From assembly GCA_030998225.1 (NCBI GenBank), contig JAPYXD010000382.1, positions 930,001-994,000 of the forward strand: 64,000 nt of DNA, in the 5' to 3' direction. Made by a program: the position numbers and the translations under genes. Position 1 is the first letter of the stretch; every line of letters starts with the position of its first letter. The notes beneath the pieces are model-generated. The model ran no database searches. It had not been told where the DNA came from and saw nothing but the letters and a program-made list of their open reading frames with translations. The stretch comes from Diplolepis rosae (Eukaryota > Arthropoda > Insecta > Hymenoptera > Diplolepididae). Below, piece after piece: positions 48,673-58,237 of the stretch.

Positions 48673-49032
48673 CTAGCTCACCTTCATCTTTCGTCCCATC
48701 ATCTCCTTTCTCATTTCCATCTTCATGTTTTTATCTTTAAGAGGATCAAAGTAATCTTTCTCAGACTCTTCTTTTTCCGTACTTTCAGAATCATTCACAT
48801 GATCTCCTTTGTCCTCTTCATCTTCATATTTTCTACCTTCAAAACTATCTGAGTTATCTAACTCGACTTGTCCATCTTCCACACTTTCAAAAATATTCTT
48901 CTCTATTCCATTATCTTTTCCACCTTCACCTTCCTCAGCTTCAACAGCATTCGTCTTATTCGTGTCAGTTGTGTCATCATTGGAGTCAGTATCCTGAATA
49001 AATTCTTCAGAATGTTTAGCCTTTAAATTATC
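48673..49032 (-). CDS. Acidic open frame, 119 codons, unrecognised
   Basis: The minus-strand frame is open from 49032 to a TAG at 48673-48675 without an obvious ATG at its start; a GTG lies at 48882. The product is very rich in Glu, Asp, Lys and Ser (EDEEDKGD, ESTEKEESEKD), is predicted disordered and has no domain I know. Its upstream end lies exactly in the left tip of the foldback at 49023-49804, so it may be an exon or gene fragment cut by that insertion, or low-complexity DNA that is open by chance. The plus-strand Ser-rich frame over the same DNA is its mirror. Confidence 0.25.
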   Translation of the reverse strand, partial: DNLKAKHSEEFIQDTDSNDDTTDTNKTNAVEAEEGEGGKDNGIEKNIFESVEDGQVELDNSDSFEGRKYEDEEDKGDHVNDSESTEKEESEKDYFDPLKDKNMKMEMRKEMMGRKMKVS

Positions 49033-49804
49033 CTAATTTGAATTATATAAGTGAAAAAATTTGTTCTCTTGATTAAATTTAAAGCTATCAAAATTCTTTA
49101 TAAAATGAACCCAGCATGAATTCGTTTTGTTAAATTTTGAAGAAGTTATTGCAGAAATAGTCAAGATTTCAATGCTTTCTTAAATTTTAAATAACTTTCG
49201 AAGTAATCAACATTTTTTAATGTTCTTGGGCTCATTTTAGAGCTAAGATTCTACAGAATCGCATTAAATTATGATTATAAATCTATAAATTTTTTCTTGC
49301 ATAAAGTTAAAGGAGTTAAAATTGTGAAAAAAAAGTCGGGAAATTTCGAAAACATTTCATCTGTAGGTAAATCATAATAAAGATTATATGAATATATATT
49401 TTAAGGGGATTCGATACAAAATTCATGATTATATATTTTATTTATCTTATAAAAATGTTCTTCTAAGCAAAAGCAATATTGGAATTTTTCCAACTTTTTT
49501 ATTTGAACTTTAACCTCGTGCAGTATGTAAGAAAAAAATTACACATCAATTCCAAGAATTTTGGTCGATTTTGTAGAAGCTTAGCTCCAAAATGAGCCCG
49601 AGAATATTAAAAAATGTTGATTACTTTGAAAGTTATTTAAAATTTAAGAAAGCATTGAAATCTTGACTATTTCTGCAATAACTTCTTCAAAATTTAACAA
49701 AACGAATTCATGCTGGGTTCATTTTATAAAGAATTTTGATAGCTTTAAATTTAATCAAGAGAACACATTTTTTCACTTATATAATTCAAATTAGGATAAT
49801 TTAA
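49023..49804. mobile_element. Long-arm foldback element with TTAA tips
   Basis: The left arm (49023 to about 49256) and right arm (about 49588-49804) are inverted near-identical copies starting TTAAATTATCCTAATTTG. They contain ATGAACCCAGCATGAATTCG and CAACATTTTTTAAT. The loop is about 330 bp with no gene. TTAA at each tip matches the other TTAA-tipped foldback (42181-42731), but the arm sequence differs. Family unassigned. Confidence 0.8.
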
Positions 49805-49894
49805 GCAATTATCGAAAAACAGGTGTCCGGACAATTCTGACCGGTACTGTATGCTAAACCCTGTCTACAAGGAATCTTAAACGAATGTGCTTGG

Positions 49895-50772
49895 AAACAT
49901 TTTGCATTGTTCTCTAATTCAATATTCATTTTACTCCAAAGAAATATTGCTTCAGAGGAATTGGACCAATGTGAAGTAGACTTGTTAAATTTTCTCGGAT
50001 CATTTGAGATACTTTATGGAGTAGGTTCCGTTACTTTCAACGTGCACAGTTTTCTACATTTGGTTCCGAGTGTTAGAAAAAGTGGTCCAATATGGAGCTC
50101 TTCAACTTTTGCGTCTGAAAATACCATTTTTTATTTAAAACAATGTGTACATAGTCCAAAAGGAATATACGACCAGATGGCGATAAGAACACTGCAGGCT
50201 AATGTTTTCAAAAGCGTTATAAAGAATCAACGGAAATATCTCCTTGCTTATCCTACTGCGAATCACTTTTCTCTAGAAACTTAGTACAAAATTACTGTCG
50301 TAGTAGCGCTCAGGATGTTGTCTTTCTAGGGAAGGAAAACAAAGGTTCAGATTATTTAAAGTTATCTCAAGAAAGCACGGATGTTTTAACCTTTAATCGA
50401 TGCACTTTTCGAAACATGATTGTTCATAGTGTAGAATATCGTCGTCCACAAAAAACAAATGACACAGTTTTTCGTCTCTTCAATGGAGAATACATAAGGA
50501 TTTTAAAACTATTGTATTTTGACGAAGAAAGTTGGGCAGAAGTTTGATATTTTATAGTAGAAAATTTATTATTAACTTGTGGTGCTAAGGATTCTCCATG
50601 TAAGAATTGTAACATCAATGATCTTCATTCAAAGAAAATAATTAAAATACTTGGAGATAAAACGGAAAAAGAAGTCATACCATTTTCGACAATCAGTGAC
50701 AAATGCGTTTTTATCAATGTAGATAATGAAATGTCTCTCTCTACACTTCCAAGTACAGTTGAAATTAAGTAG
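49895..50772 (+). pseudogene. Transposon-derived protein with DUF4218-like block, broken
   Basis: The first part (to TAG 50282-50284) carries LYGVGSVTFNVHSFLHL, then GPIWSSSTFASE. This Tyr-Gly ... Asn-Val-His ... Leu-His-Leu arrangement is typical of the DUF4218 region that accompanies tnp2/CACTA-type transposases and their insect relatives. A frameshift near 50270-50286 leads to a second frame that continues for 87 codons to TGA (50545-50547), then 74 more to TAG (50770-50772). The latter has a CGAKDSPCKNCNIND Cys cluster. The upstream catalytic part is absent; the fragment begins about 90 bp after the foldback element at 49804. Function is lost. The family call is from the motif only. Confidence 0.6.
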
Positions 50773-51097
50773 AGCTTAATATTTTAAGAAGGCCAAAACA
50801 CAAAACCATATACATACGAGTTTTCTCTGCTCAATTAAAAAAGATGTTGAAAATTTGTCTCACCGTAAATATAAAGAAATATAATCCTCCACTTCGTATA
50901 CTATTTTTATACATTATGAGTAAACATTGAAATCAGAAACCATTTATTGTACCTTGTATCTTTTGTGTTACGCCTTACCCATAAAAAGGGTTTTCCAATA
51001 GGGACATAATAATTTCGTATCTTTATATGAACGCACCCTTAAACTTTTTTAATGAACTGTCAATGTCAAAACGTTAGTTAAAGTCAACATTTCCATC
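50773..51097. other. Spacer, no gene
   Basis: AT-rich. A GGGTTTTCCAATAGGGAC block near 50990 could be a transposon terminus belonging to the next fragment; I cannot confirm it. Confidence 0.5.
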
Positions 51098-51458
51098 ATG
51101 GTAAAGATCACGAACCAGCAAAGTTTGGAAATTAATAAAAATTACTACCGAAATTCGGAGTCGGTGGTCGCAACTTTAAGAGCGCTTACTCCAATTTTCG
51201 GCCGTAATAATCGTCCCACCGGCTGTGCGTGCTATAGTGGATAATTTCGAGACCAAATTTACACTATTGGACGTTCCGGTGCCAAAAAGACGTCGTATTG
51301 CTCCAAGCGAAGTAATAATCGCAGCCGTAAGTGCATTGATTCAAAATGAGCCAAATCAGTCGATTCCACGTCGTTCTCAAGAATTGGGCATCGCCCAAAC
51401 GGCACTGCGGCGTATTATGCGAAAAGATCTTGGCCTACTATACATTACATATACCTAA
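51098..51458 (+). pseudogene. Transposon-encoded helix-turn-helix protein, N-terminal fragment
   Basis: ATG at 51098 opens MVKITNQQSLEINKNYYRN, followed by the conserved phrase LRALTPIFGRNNRPT. A small deletion near 51215 shifts the frame to the open stretch with RAIVDNFETKFTLLDVPVP and QSIPRRSQELGIAQTALRRI, a helix-turn-helix-like segment. This arrangement is common in proteins of insect transposon families related to mariner (from memory; family not certain). It stops after KDLGL with unrelated sequence, so the catalytic domain is missing. Confidence 0.65.
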
Positions 51459-51689
51459 AAGGTATATGCAAGAGGCTAATTTCTGAAGCATTGCTAATGT
51501 ACCCGAAGTTCTGAACGTTCAGATTAACGAAATGCAAAAAAAAATTTTTTTTTTTTAATTTTGGTGATGCAATTTGATTCATGGATGCAAATAACTAAAG
51601 CCTATGCACAAAAAAGTGACAAAAAATTTTGATTAGGGGATAAAACAACCCCCTTTATAATAACGGTTTTAAGCGCAACACAATATACC
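51459..51689. other. Spacer, no gene
   Basis: AT-rich; nothing recognised. Confidence 0.5.
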
Positions 51690-51905
51690 AGAATGACGTG
51701 GTTGTTACTCAACTTTTTAAAATTTTATTTACCGTGAAATTCTCTTTTTTTATACCAAGTAATCTCAGTGGGGTAAGAAAATCCGGACGCACCCTTAAAA
51801 GCCACCCTACCTACAAACCAATCACTAATCGTCCAGAATAACGCGGTTTTTACTCAATTTTTGTAAATTATATTTACCATAAAATTCTCTTTTTTTAAAC
51901 CCAGT
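51690..51905 (-). repeat. Inverted outlier of the 145-bp satellite (~1.5 monomers)
   Basis: The reverse complement of the monomers in 52276-54296: CCGGACGCACCCTTAAAAGC and AATCACTAATCGTCCAGAAT match the plus-strand array in reverse. It lies about 370 bp left of the main array. Confidence 0.88.
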
Positions 51906-52275
51906 ACCTACCCCTACCAGTAGCACTCGCTCCGCTCGTGCCGCAAATATCGGGGCAGGCATCAATATATTCCAATGCACACATGCAATTGTTTTCGTAA
52001 TTTCGACCGGGTAGCAAGAAAAATAGTATACACTACATGGGCAGAAATTTGAGAGCCCTGAACTGCGCGCCATGATGCCCTCGGCTCCGCCTCTGCCATT
52101 ATGGCGCGTAGTGCAGGAATCTCAACTTTCTGCCCTTGAAGTGTAATATACTATTTTAAATTATATATTTCATCAGTTCGATTTTCGCGTATCGTTTGTG
52201 TCTGTTTTGCACGAAATCGAGGGAAACATAATTCTCGATTTTGGCTAAGCAGCTGACAGCGTGAATTCCAAGCTT
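51906..52275. other. Single-copy spacer between inverted satellite blocks, containing a MITE
   Basis: Less AT-rich DNA between the inverted and direct satellite blocks. Holds the MITE at 52025-52153; otherwise no gene or repeat. Confidence 0.6.
52025..52153. mobile_element. Small palindromic MITE
   Basis: Arms AGTATACACTACATGGGCAG... and its inverse (about 50 bp each) flank a ~25-bp loop. Shared blocks are GGGCAGAAA, TTGAGA and GCGCGCCAT/ATGGCGCG. No clear target duplication was determined. Confidence 0.7.
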
Positions 52276-54296
52276 TCAAGGGTGCGTCCGGATTTTCCTA
52301 GCCCACTCACATTACTTGGTATAAAAAAAGAGAATTTTATGGTAAATAAAATTTACAAAAATTGAGTAACAACCACGTCATTTTGGACGATTAGTGGTTT
52401 GTTTGTAGGTAGGGTGGCTTTTAAGGGTGCGTCCGGATTCTCTTGCCCCACTCAGATTACTTGGTATAAAAAAAGAGAATTTTATGATAAATATAATTTA
52501 CAAAAATTGAGTAACAACCACGTCATTCTGGACGATTAGTGATTTGTATGTAGGTAGGGTGGCTTTTAAGGGTGCGTCCGGATTTTCTTACCCTACTCAG
52601 AGTACTTGATGTAAAAAAAGAGAATTTAATGGTAAATATAATTTACAAAAATGGAATAACAACCACGTCATTCAGGACGATTAGTGATTTGTATGTAGGT
52701 AGGGTGGCTTTTAAGGGTGCGTCTCGATTTTCATACCCCACTCAGATTACTTCGTACAAAAAAGAGAATTTTATATTAAATAAAATTTACAAAAATTGAG
52801 TAACAACGTCATTCTGGACGATTACCGGTTTGTTTGTAGGTAGGGTGGCTACTAAGAGTGCGTACGGATTTTCTTACCCCACTCAGATTACTTGGTATAA
52901 AAAAAGAGAATTTTATGGTAAATACAATTTACAAAAATTGAGTAACAACCACGTCATTCTGGACGATTAGTGGTTTTTTTGCAGGTAGGGTGGCTGTTAA
53001 GGGTGCGTCCGGATTTTCTTACCCCACTCAGATTACTTGGTATAAAAAAAGAGAATTTTATGGTAAATACAATTTACAAAAATTGAGTAACAACCACGTC
53101 ATTCTGGACGATTAGTGGTTTGTTTGTAGGTAGGGTGGCTGTTAAGGGTGCGTCCGGATTTTCTTACCCTACTCAGAGAATTTGGTGTAAAAAAAGAGAA
53201 TTTTATGGTAAATATAATTTACAAAAATGGAATAACAACCACGTCATTCTGGACGATTAGTGGTTTGTTTCTGGTAGGGTGGCTGTTAAGGGTGCGTCCG
53301 GATTTTCTTACCTCACTCAGATTACTTGGTGTAAAAAAACAGACTTTTATGGTAAATATAATTTTAAAAAATGGAATAACAACCACGTCATTCTGGACGA
53401 TTAGTGGTTTGTTTGTAGGTAGGGTGGCTTTTAAGCGTGCGTCCGGATTTTCTTACCCTACTCAGAGAACTTGGTGTAAAAAAAGAGAATTTTATGGTAA
53501 ATATAATTTACAAAAATGGAATAACAACCACGTCATTCAGGACGATTAGTGGTTTGTTTGTAGGTAGGGTGGCTGTTAAGGGTGCGTCCGCATTTTCTTA
53601 CCCCACTCAGAGTACTTGGTATAAAAAAAGAGAATTTTATGGTAAATATAATTTACAAAAATGGAATAACAACCACGTCATTCTGGACGATTAGTGGTTT
53701 GGTTGTAGGTAGGGTGGCTTTTAAGCGTGCGTCCGGATTTTCTTACCCTACTCAGAGTACTTGGTATAAAAAAAGAGTATTCTATGGTAAATAAAATTAA
53801 CACAAATGGAATAACAACCACGTCATTCTGGACGATTAGTGGTTTGTTTGTAGGTAGGGTGGCTGTTAAGGGTGCGTCCGGATTTTCTTACCCCACTCAG
53901 ATTACTTGGTGTAAAAAAACAGACATTTATGGTAAATATAATTTACAAAAATGGAATAACAACCACGTCATTCAGGACGATTTTCTTACCCCACTCAGAG
54001 TACTTGGTATAAAAAAAGAGACTTTTATGGTAAATATAATTTTAAAAAATGGAATAACAACCACGTCATTCTGGACGATTAGTGGTTTGTTTGTAGGTAG
54101 GGTGGCTTGTAAGGGTGCGTCCGGATTTTCTTACCCTACTCAGAGAACTTGGTGTAAAAAAAGAGAATTCTATGGTAAATAAAATTTACAAAAATGGAAT
54201 AACAACCACGTCATTCAGGACGATTAGTGGTTTGTTTGTAGGTAAGGTGGCTGTTAAGGGTGCGTCCGCATTTTCTTACCTCACTCAGACTATTTA
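52276..54296 (+). repeat. 145-bp satellite array, about 14 monomers
   Basis: Direct repeats with starts at 52280, 52425, 52570, 52715 and so on, period 145 bp. The monomer contains GGTGCGTCCGGATTTTCTTA, GAGAATTTTATGGTAAAT, CAACCACGTCATTCTGGACG and GGTAGGGTGGCT. Unrelated to the 147-bp satellite. One monomer around 53980 is short by about 47 bp, with the junction at a GATT repeat. Because 145 is not a multiple of three, reading frames rotate through monomers and give several artefactual open frames. Confidence 0.95.
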
Positions 54297-54880
54297 AGCG
54301 TTTTTAAATGTAAATTACCTGAACATCGGTAACTATATTGTTGACTAAAAATTGGATTATTAAAATTTTTTATTTTTTTCATTTTTTACACATTATGGAA
54401 GGTGACAATATTACGTATAATTCAATTTCTTTGAAGGTCAACGTAGATCGATTTTTTCTTTTTTTTTCATAAATAACAATTTTTAACCAAATATCTTAAA
54501 AGTCGTTAAAGATATAGCCAAAGTATGACATTCGGAATCTGCATTTGATTTGAAAATGAAATTGGAAAATCGCGAACCACAGCTCTCTTAAAAATTTAAT
54601 ACTGAGTATTTCTAATAAACAAACATCCAAATTATTTAAGAATTACGGACTGTGATTATGAACAGTGTTTTCATAATTTACACCACTGTGCAGCAGCCTG
54701 AACAACTGAATAGGAAAGAACCCTGGTATACCTTATATTTTCCCTTCTACTTCCCAGCAGTCTGTTTCTAACAAGGGCACTAAAGGGGAAAGGCCACTTT
54801 ATAATGAATAATAAGACCTTTAGTCCAGATCACAAAATTGAATCAAATTAAAATTAATCGAATTCTGTAAGGGCAAATTA
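54297..54880. other. Spacer, no gene
   Basis: AT-rich DNA between the satellite and the piggyBac-like element; no supported feature. Confidence 0.55.
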
Positions 54881-55890
54881 TAACTCATTATCAACGAAGA
54901 ACTCTGATTTTTTAATTAATTTTCAAGCCTCATTATTATAATTAAGGAGTGGAAATTTTTGAACGAAAACCCTGTTCCCTACTATTTTCGGGTAAGCTCT
55001 TTTAGAATCTTGAGCTCAAAATTAAAACATCTCTTTTGAAAATCAAATATGGAAGCTTTTATGCCAAAAAACGTAAAAATTTTTGTCATGATTTGTTTTC
55101 ACATTGAAATTGCGAGCAATCTTCACACTTTCTTCAACCATGGGTGCAGAAAAATCGTGTAGTTTGACAGTATACTTTTGGTTTTTATCATAAAAGTCGT
55201 TATCATTTTCAAAATGGTGATTTTCCTCTTGAAAATGTTGAAAACATATAGGTATGTGGTCGCTTCACTTCGATTCCAACCAATATTGGTGAAAGTGGCT
55301 ATACATAGGTTTTTGGGGTCGATGGATCCAAATCGTCTAGAATGTTTAAAAAAGTCTGAAACTTGCTAAAATTGGTCATGTCATGTTTTTGTGATCACTG
55401 AATCCGAATCTGCCATCAAATCAACACCTTAGAATTCCGATATATCTATCACTCATATCTTTATATCCGGGAATAATTCTATGATTTCTTAACGTTCATC
55501 TATGAATTTTCATATTCAAAATAGACGCCTCACGGGTCTCTAGCGCGACGAATGTAGCGCCATCTTCAATCAGAAGTTTCGGGGTGCAAAAACTGCTATA
55601 AGTGCATAATTCGAAAAATATTATGATAAAATAATTCTTTGGTACCCAAAAGTTCATAATCCTACTAGAACTTCGATATTTATCGACGTGTTCTATCTTT
55701 CAAATGTAATTCAAATTCAAATTTCACCCCTCTTTTGTCACTTTTCATCGCAAAACAGCGCTATTTTGAAATACATGAGTTGTCTATAAATCCCGCGCAC
55801 AAGCATTCGTAAGGTGTAAGAACTAGGTCTTAGGACGTCAAGACCCTGTTTGTGATTGTAGAATTATTTGAAAAATTCTTCTCTATTTCA

Positions 55891-56960
55891 GTAAAAGAAT
55901 ATATCATTGAGGCTTGCAAAGAAAACGAGTTTGACTTACAGTTGGATGATTTGAATACTTCCATAGGAATCATCATACTAAGTTTCATCAATAATAGAAA
56001 GTCCCAAAGAGACTTTTGATCAACTGATCCCTATCTGTCTCTTGAAGTAGTTCGTTCTGTAATGCAACGGAATACATTTGAAGAAATGTAATCAAAATTG
56101 AAATATTTAAAGTTTAAAAACAACGACCTCACTGATAAGGCATGGCGCGTTCGTAAATTGCTTAAATTATTCTAAATCAAAATTTAACAATTTTGATTAT
56201 GGAAAACGGCTTTGTCAGTCGATGAAATGATGGTTAAATAATACGCAAGGACATCACTGAAGCAGTTCATCCGGGGAAAATCCATAAGATTTGGTCTGAA
56301 ATTCAGGGGTCTTTGCACTGCAGGTGGATACATGTTGAATCTTGACTCATATTGCGGTAAAAATTCCGCAGTCACGGATAAATTGAGCAAATGTGCATTA
56401 AGTTCTCAAGTGGTAATGAACTTACTGAAACCATTCCTCGAAACCATAGCGCCAGGAAAGATACCTAAAATTCATCTTTATTTTGATAATTATTTCACAA
56501 ATTTCGATCTTTTTGTCCACTTAAAAAAGTTAGGCTTACAATGCACAGGCACAATTCAAGAAAATCGGATGAAAGAAAGAAATGTTATAAATACAATAAG
56601 AAATCGCCCTGAGGTAGGTATGCTGTAAAGCACGAAAATAATAGCGGAAGAAGCTACCGAGACTGGTTTTGACTCAACTACAATTATGTAGTTGACTCAA
56701 AACCAGTCTTGGTAGCTTCTACTGCTTCAGGTCTGACTCCTCTATTACCATCAAAAAGGTATAGTTTGGAAAGAAATTCTAAAATTGAGATACCTTTCCC
56801 CCGGGCATTCCACCTTTATAATATATTCATGGGAGGAGTTGATTTTCACGATGGGCACTGCAATAAATGTGCCACCTAGTATTCGATCCAAGACAGGGAC
56901 ATGGGTAGTTTCTGTTCGGCTAACTCAAGCCGCCATTGTTTAAACAATAGGAACTAATTT
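55891..56960 (+). pseudogene. piggyBac transposase (DDE_Tnp_1_7 type), multiply broken
   Basis: After a splice-acceptor-like TTCTTCTCTATTTCAG, one frame runs from 55891 to 56628. It is interrupted by stops at 56017, 56089, 56173, 56185, 56194 and 56239. It still reads as a piggyBac-domain protein: STDPYLSLEVVRSVM, LSVDEMMVK (first catalytic Asp), FIRGKSIRFGLKF, then LYFDNYFTNFDLFVHLKKLG (second Asp). Beyond 56628 the similarity continues in other frames: VLVASTASGLTPLLPSKRY, then MGGVDFHDGHCNK at about 56829 (third Asp region). A 70-bp palindrome interrupts it at 56650-56719. The C-terminal Cys-rich domain was not found. Dead. Confidence 0.85.
56650..56719. repeat. 70-bp near-perfect hairpin inside the transposase remnant
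   Basis: 33-base arms 56650-56682 and 56687-56719 with a 4-base ATTA spacer and only two mismatches. The right arm is ancestral coding sequence (SKPVLVAST); the left arm is its inverted copy. Confidence 0.92.
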
Positions 56961-57527
56961 GGAAATAAATAAAGGCACTTTGAGATAATAAACTGCCATT
57001 CCGATCTCAAAAAATAGATTTTAGACGAATTTCAGAAAACCAGATTATTTAAACAAATAAAACTTATTTGAATAAATGGAAATCAGCTGAAAAAGATTTG
57101 TAAACATTCCAATAGACCTATAGTAATGATTTCCGAAAAAAAGAAAACTAACTGCTTAAAAGAGTCAATTTACTGAAGAATGTACATTTTTTTATTTAAG
57201 GTAGTCACCATTTTGAAAATGATAACGACTTTTATGATAAAAACCAAGAGTATAATGTCAAACTACACGATTTTTGTGCACCCATGGTTGAAGAAAGTGT
57301 GAAGTTTGCTCGCGATTTCAATGTGAAAACAAATCATGATAAAATTTTTTATGTTTTTTGGCAGAAAAGCTTCCATATTTGATTTTAAAAAGAGATATTT
57401 TAATTTTAAGCATACCCAAAAATAGTAGGAAACAGGGGTTTTGTTGAAAAATTTCCACTCCTTAATCATAATAATGAGGGTTGAAAATGAATTAAAAAAT
57501 CGGAGTTCTTCGTCGTTAACGGGTTAA

Positions 57528-58018
57528 TTTGTTATTATTTTGTGACTTGAATGAAAGATGAATATATACAGAGTGCCCACGATTGGAGTGCAGGATAGTG
57601 CTATCAGTTCGAGTGTAATAGGAATATGTCTTCGCATAAATTTCTCCCTTTTCGCACTTATAGCCTATTCTGAAACCCGCACCCGTGGGTAGACTGTATG
57701 TTGTTTTATAGGCAGAGTAACATAAGTTATATATCCGGGTTCTGTCCTTTCTAGGTTTTGAGTCCGATGATGGCTCTTGCGCAAAGAAGTCCAACCTTCC
57801 AGAGTCGAGCCATGCTCTATTGAATTGATTAAATTAAGGCAGAAAATTTACATGAATTAATTTGCAATCAAATTTTTTCAAATTCAGTGAAAAATATTGA
57901 TGTATTCGTACGAATAATAATTTTCTTTCATGTCATAATTCTGTAGATCTGAAAACTAAGTTAAGATTTTATTGATCCTCTGTAAAAATCCTTTCATAAT
58001 GCCTACACTTTGCACCTG
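57528..58018. other. Spacer, no supported gene
   Basis: A 92-codon minus-strand frame (57516-57794) overlaps the piggyBac arm and has no recognisable domain. I leave it uncalled. Confidence 0.5.
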
Positions 58019-58047
58019 CAGGTACACTCGAGATTCCCTATAACGAG
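58019..58047 (+). repeat. 29-bp sequence repeated inverted at 63401-63429 (possible transposon tip)
   Basis: Starts CAGGTACACTCGAGATTCCC and differs from the distal copy at one base. It is followed by two weaker echoes of GATTCCCTATAACGAG within the next 70 bp. A CAG start with repeated TTCCC-TAACGAG resembles pogo/Tigger-type termini (inference). Confidence 0.6.
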
Positions 58048-58237
58048 ATTCCCTGTAACAAGGCCTCCCTTTTACGTGCGCGACACGGTTCCCCATAACG
58101 AGCAGACGATCGACCCCTCTTCCCCCACTACTACGGAATGAAGCGCGCTTGAATTTGAAACAGTAATCAATGAGTTTGATGGCTTTTATCACAAATTAAT
58201 GAGAAAATAATTGGTCAATTATCGAAAAATTACTTAA

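Larger units (their letters stand above)
54884..57523 (+). mobile_element. piggyBac-like transposon with ~335-bp inverted arms, inactive
   Basis: The right tip is CCCGTTAACGACGAAGAACTC (read inward) with TTAA at 57524-57527, the piggyBac signature. The left tip is the decayed CTCATTATCAACGAAGAACTC with ATAA at 54880-54883. Arms of about 335-340 bp (54884-55225, 57187-57523) are inverted copies sharing GAAAGTGTGAAG/CTTCACACTTTC-type blocks. The transposase in the middle is destroyed by stops. The 55.4-55.9 kb part holds no readable domain. Confidence 0.85.

Noticed and set aside
48809..48997. Ser/Pro-rich plus-strand open frame
   Set aside because: Mirror of the acidic minus-strand frame; codon composition favours the minus strand if either is real.
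52572..54297. Overlapping open frames of 60-150 codons with a repeated phrase MRPDFLTLLR
   Set aside because: They are produced by the 145-bp satellite in rotating frames; not a repeat protein gene.
55178..55369. 63-codon plus-strand open frame
   Set aside because: Lies across the inner end of the piggyBac left arm; no supporting evidence.
57516..57794. 92-codon minus-strand open frame
   Set aside because: Overlaps the tip and arm of the piggyBac-like element and has no domain; likely chance.
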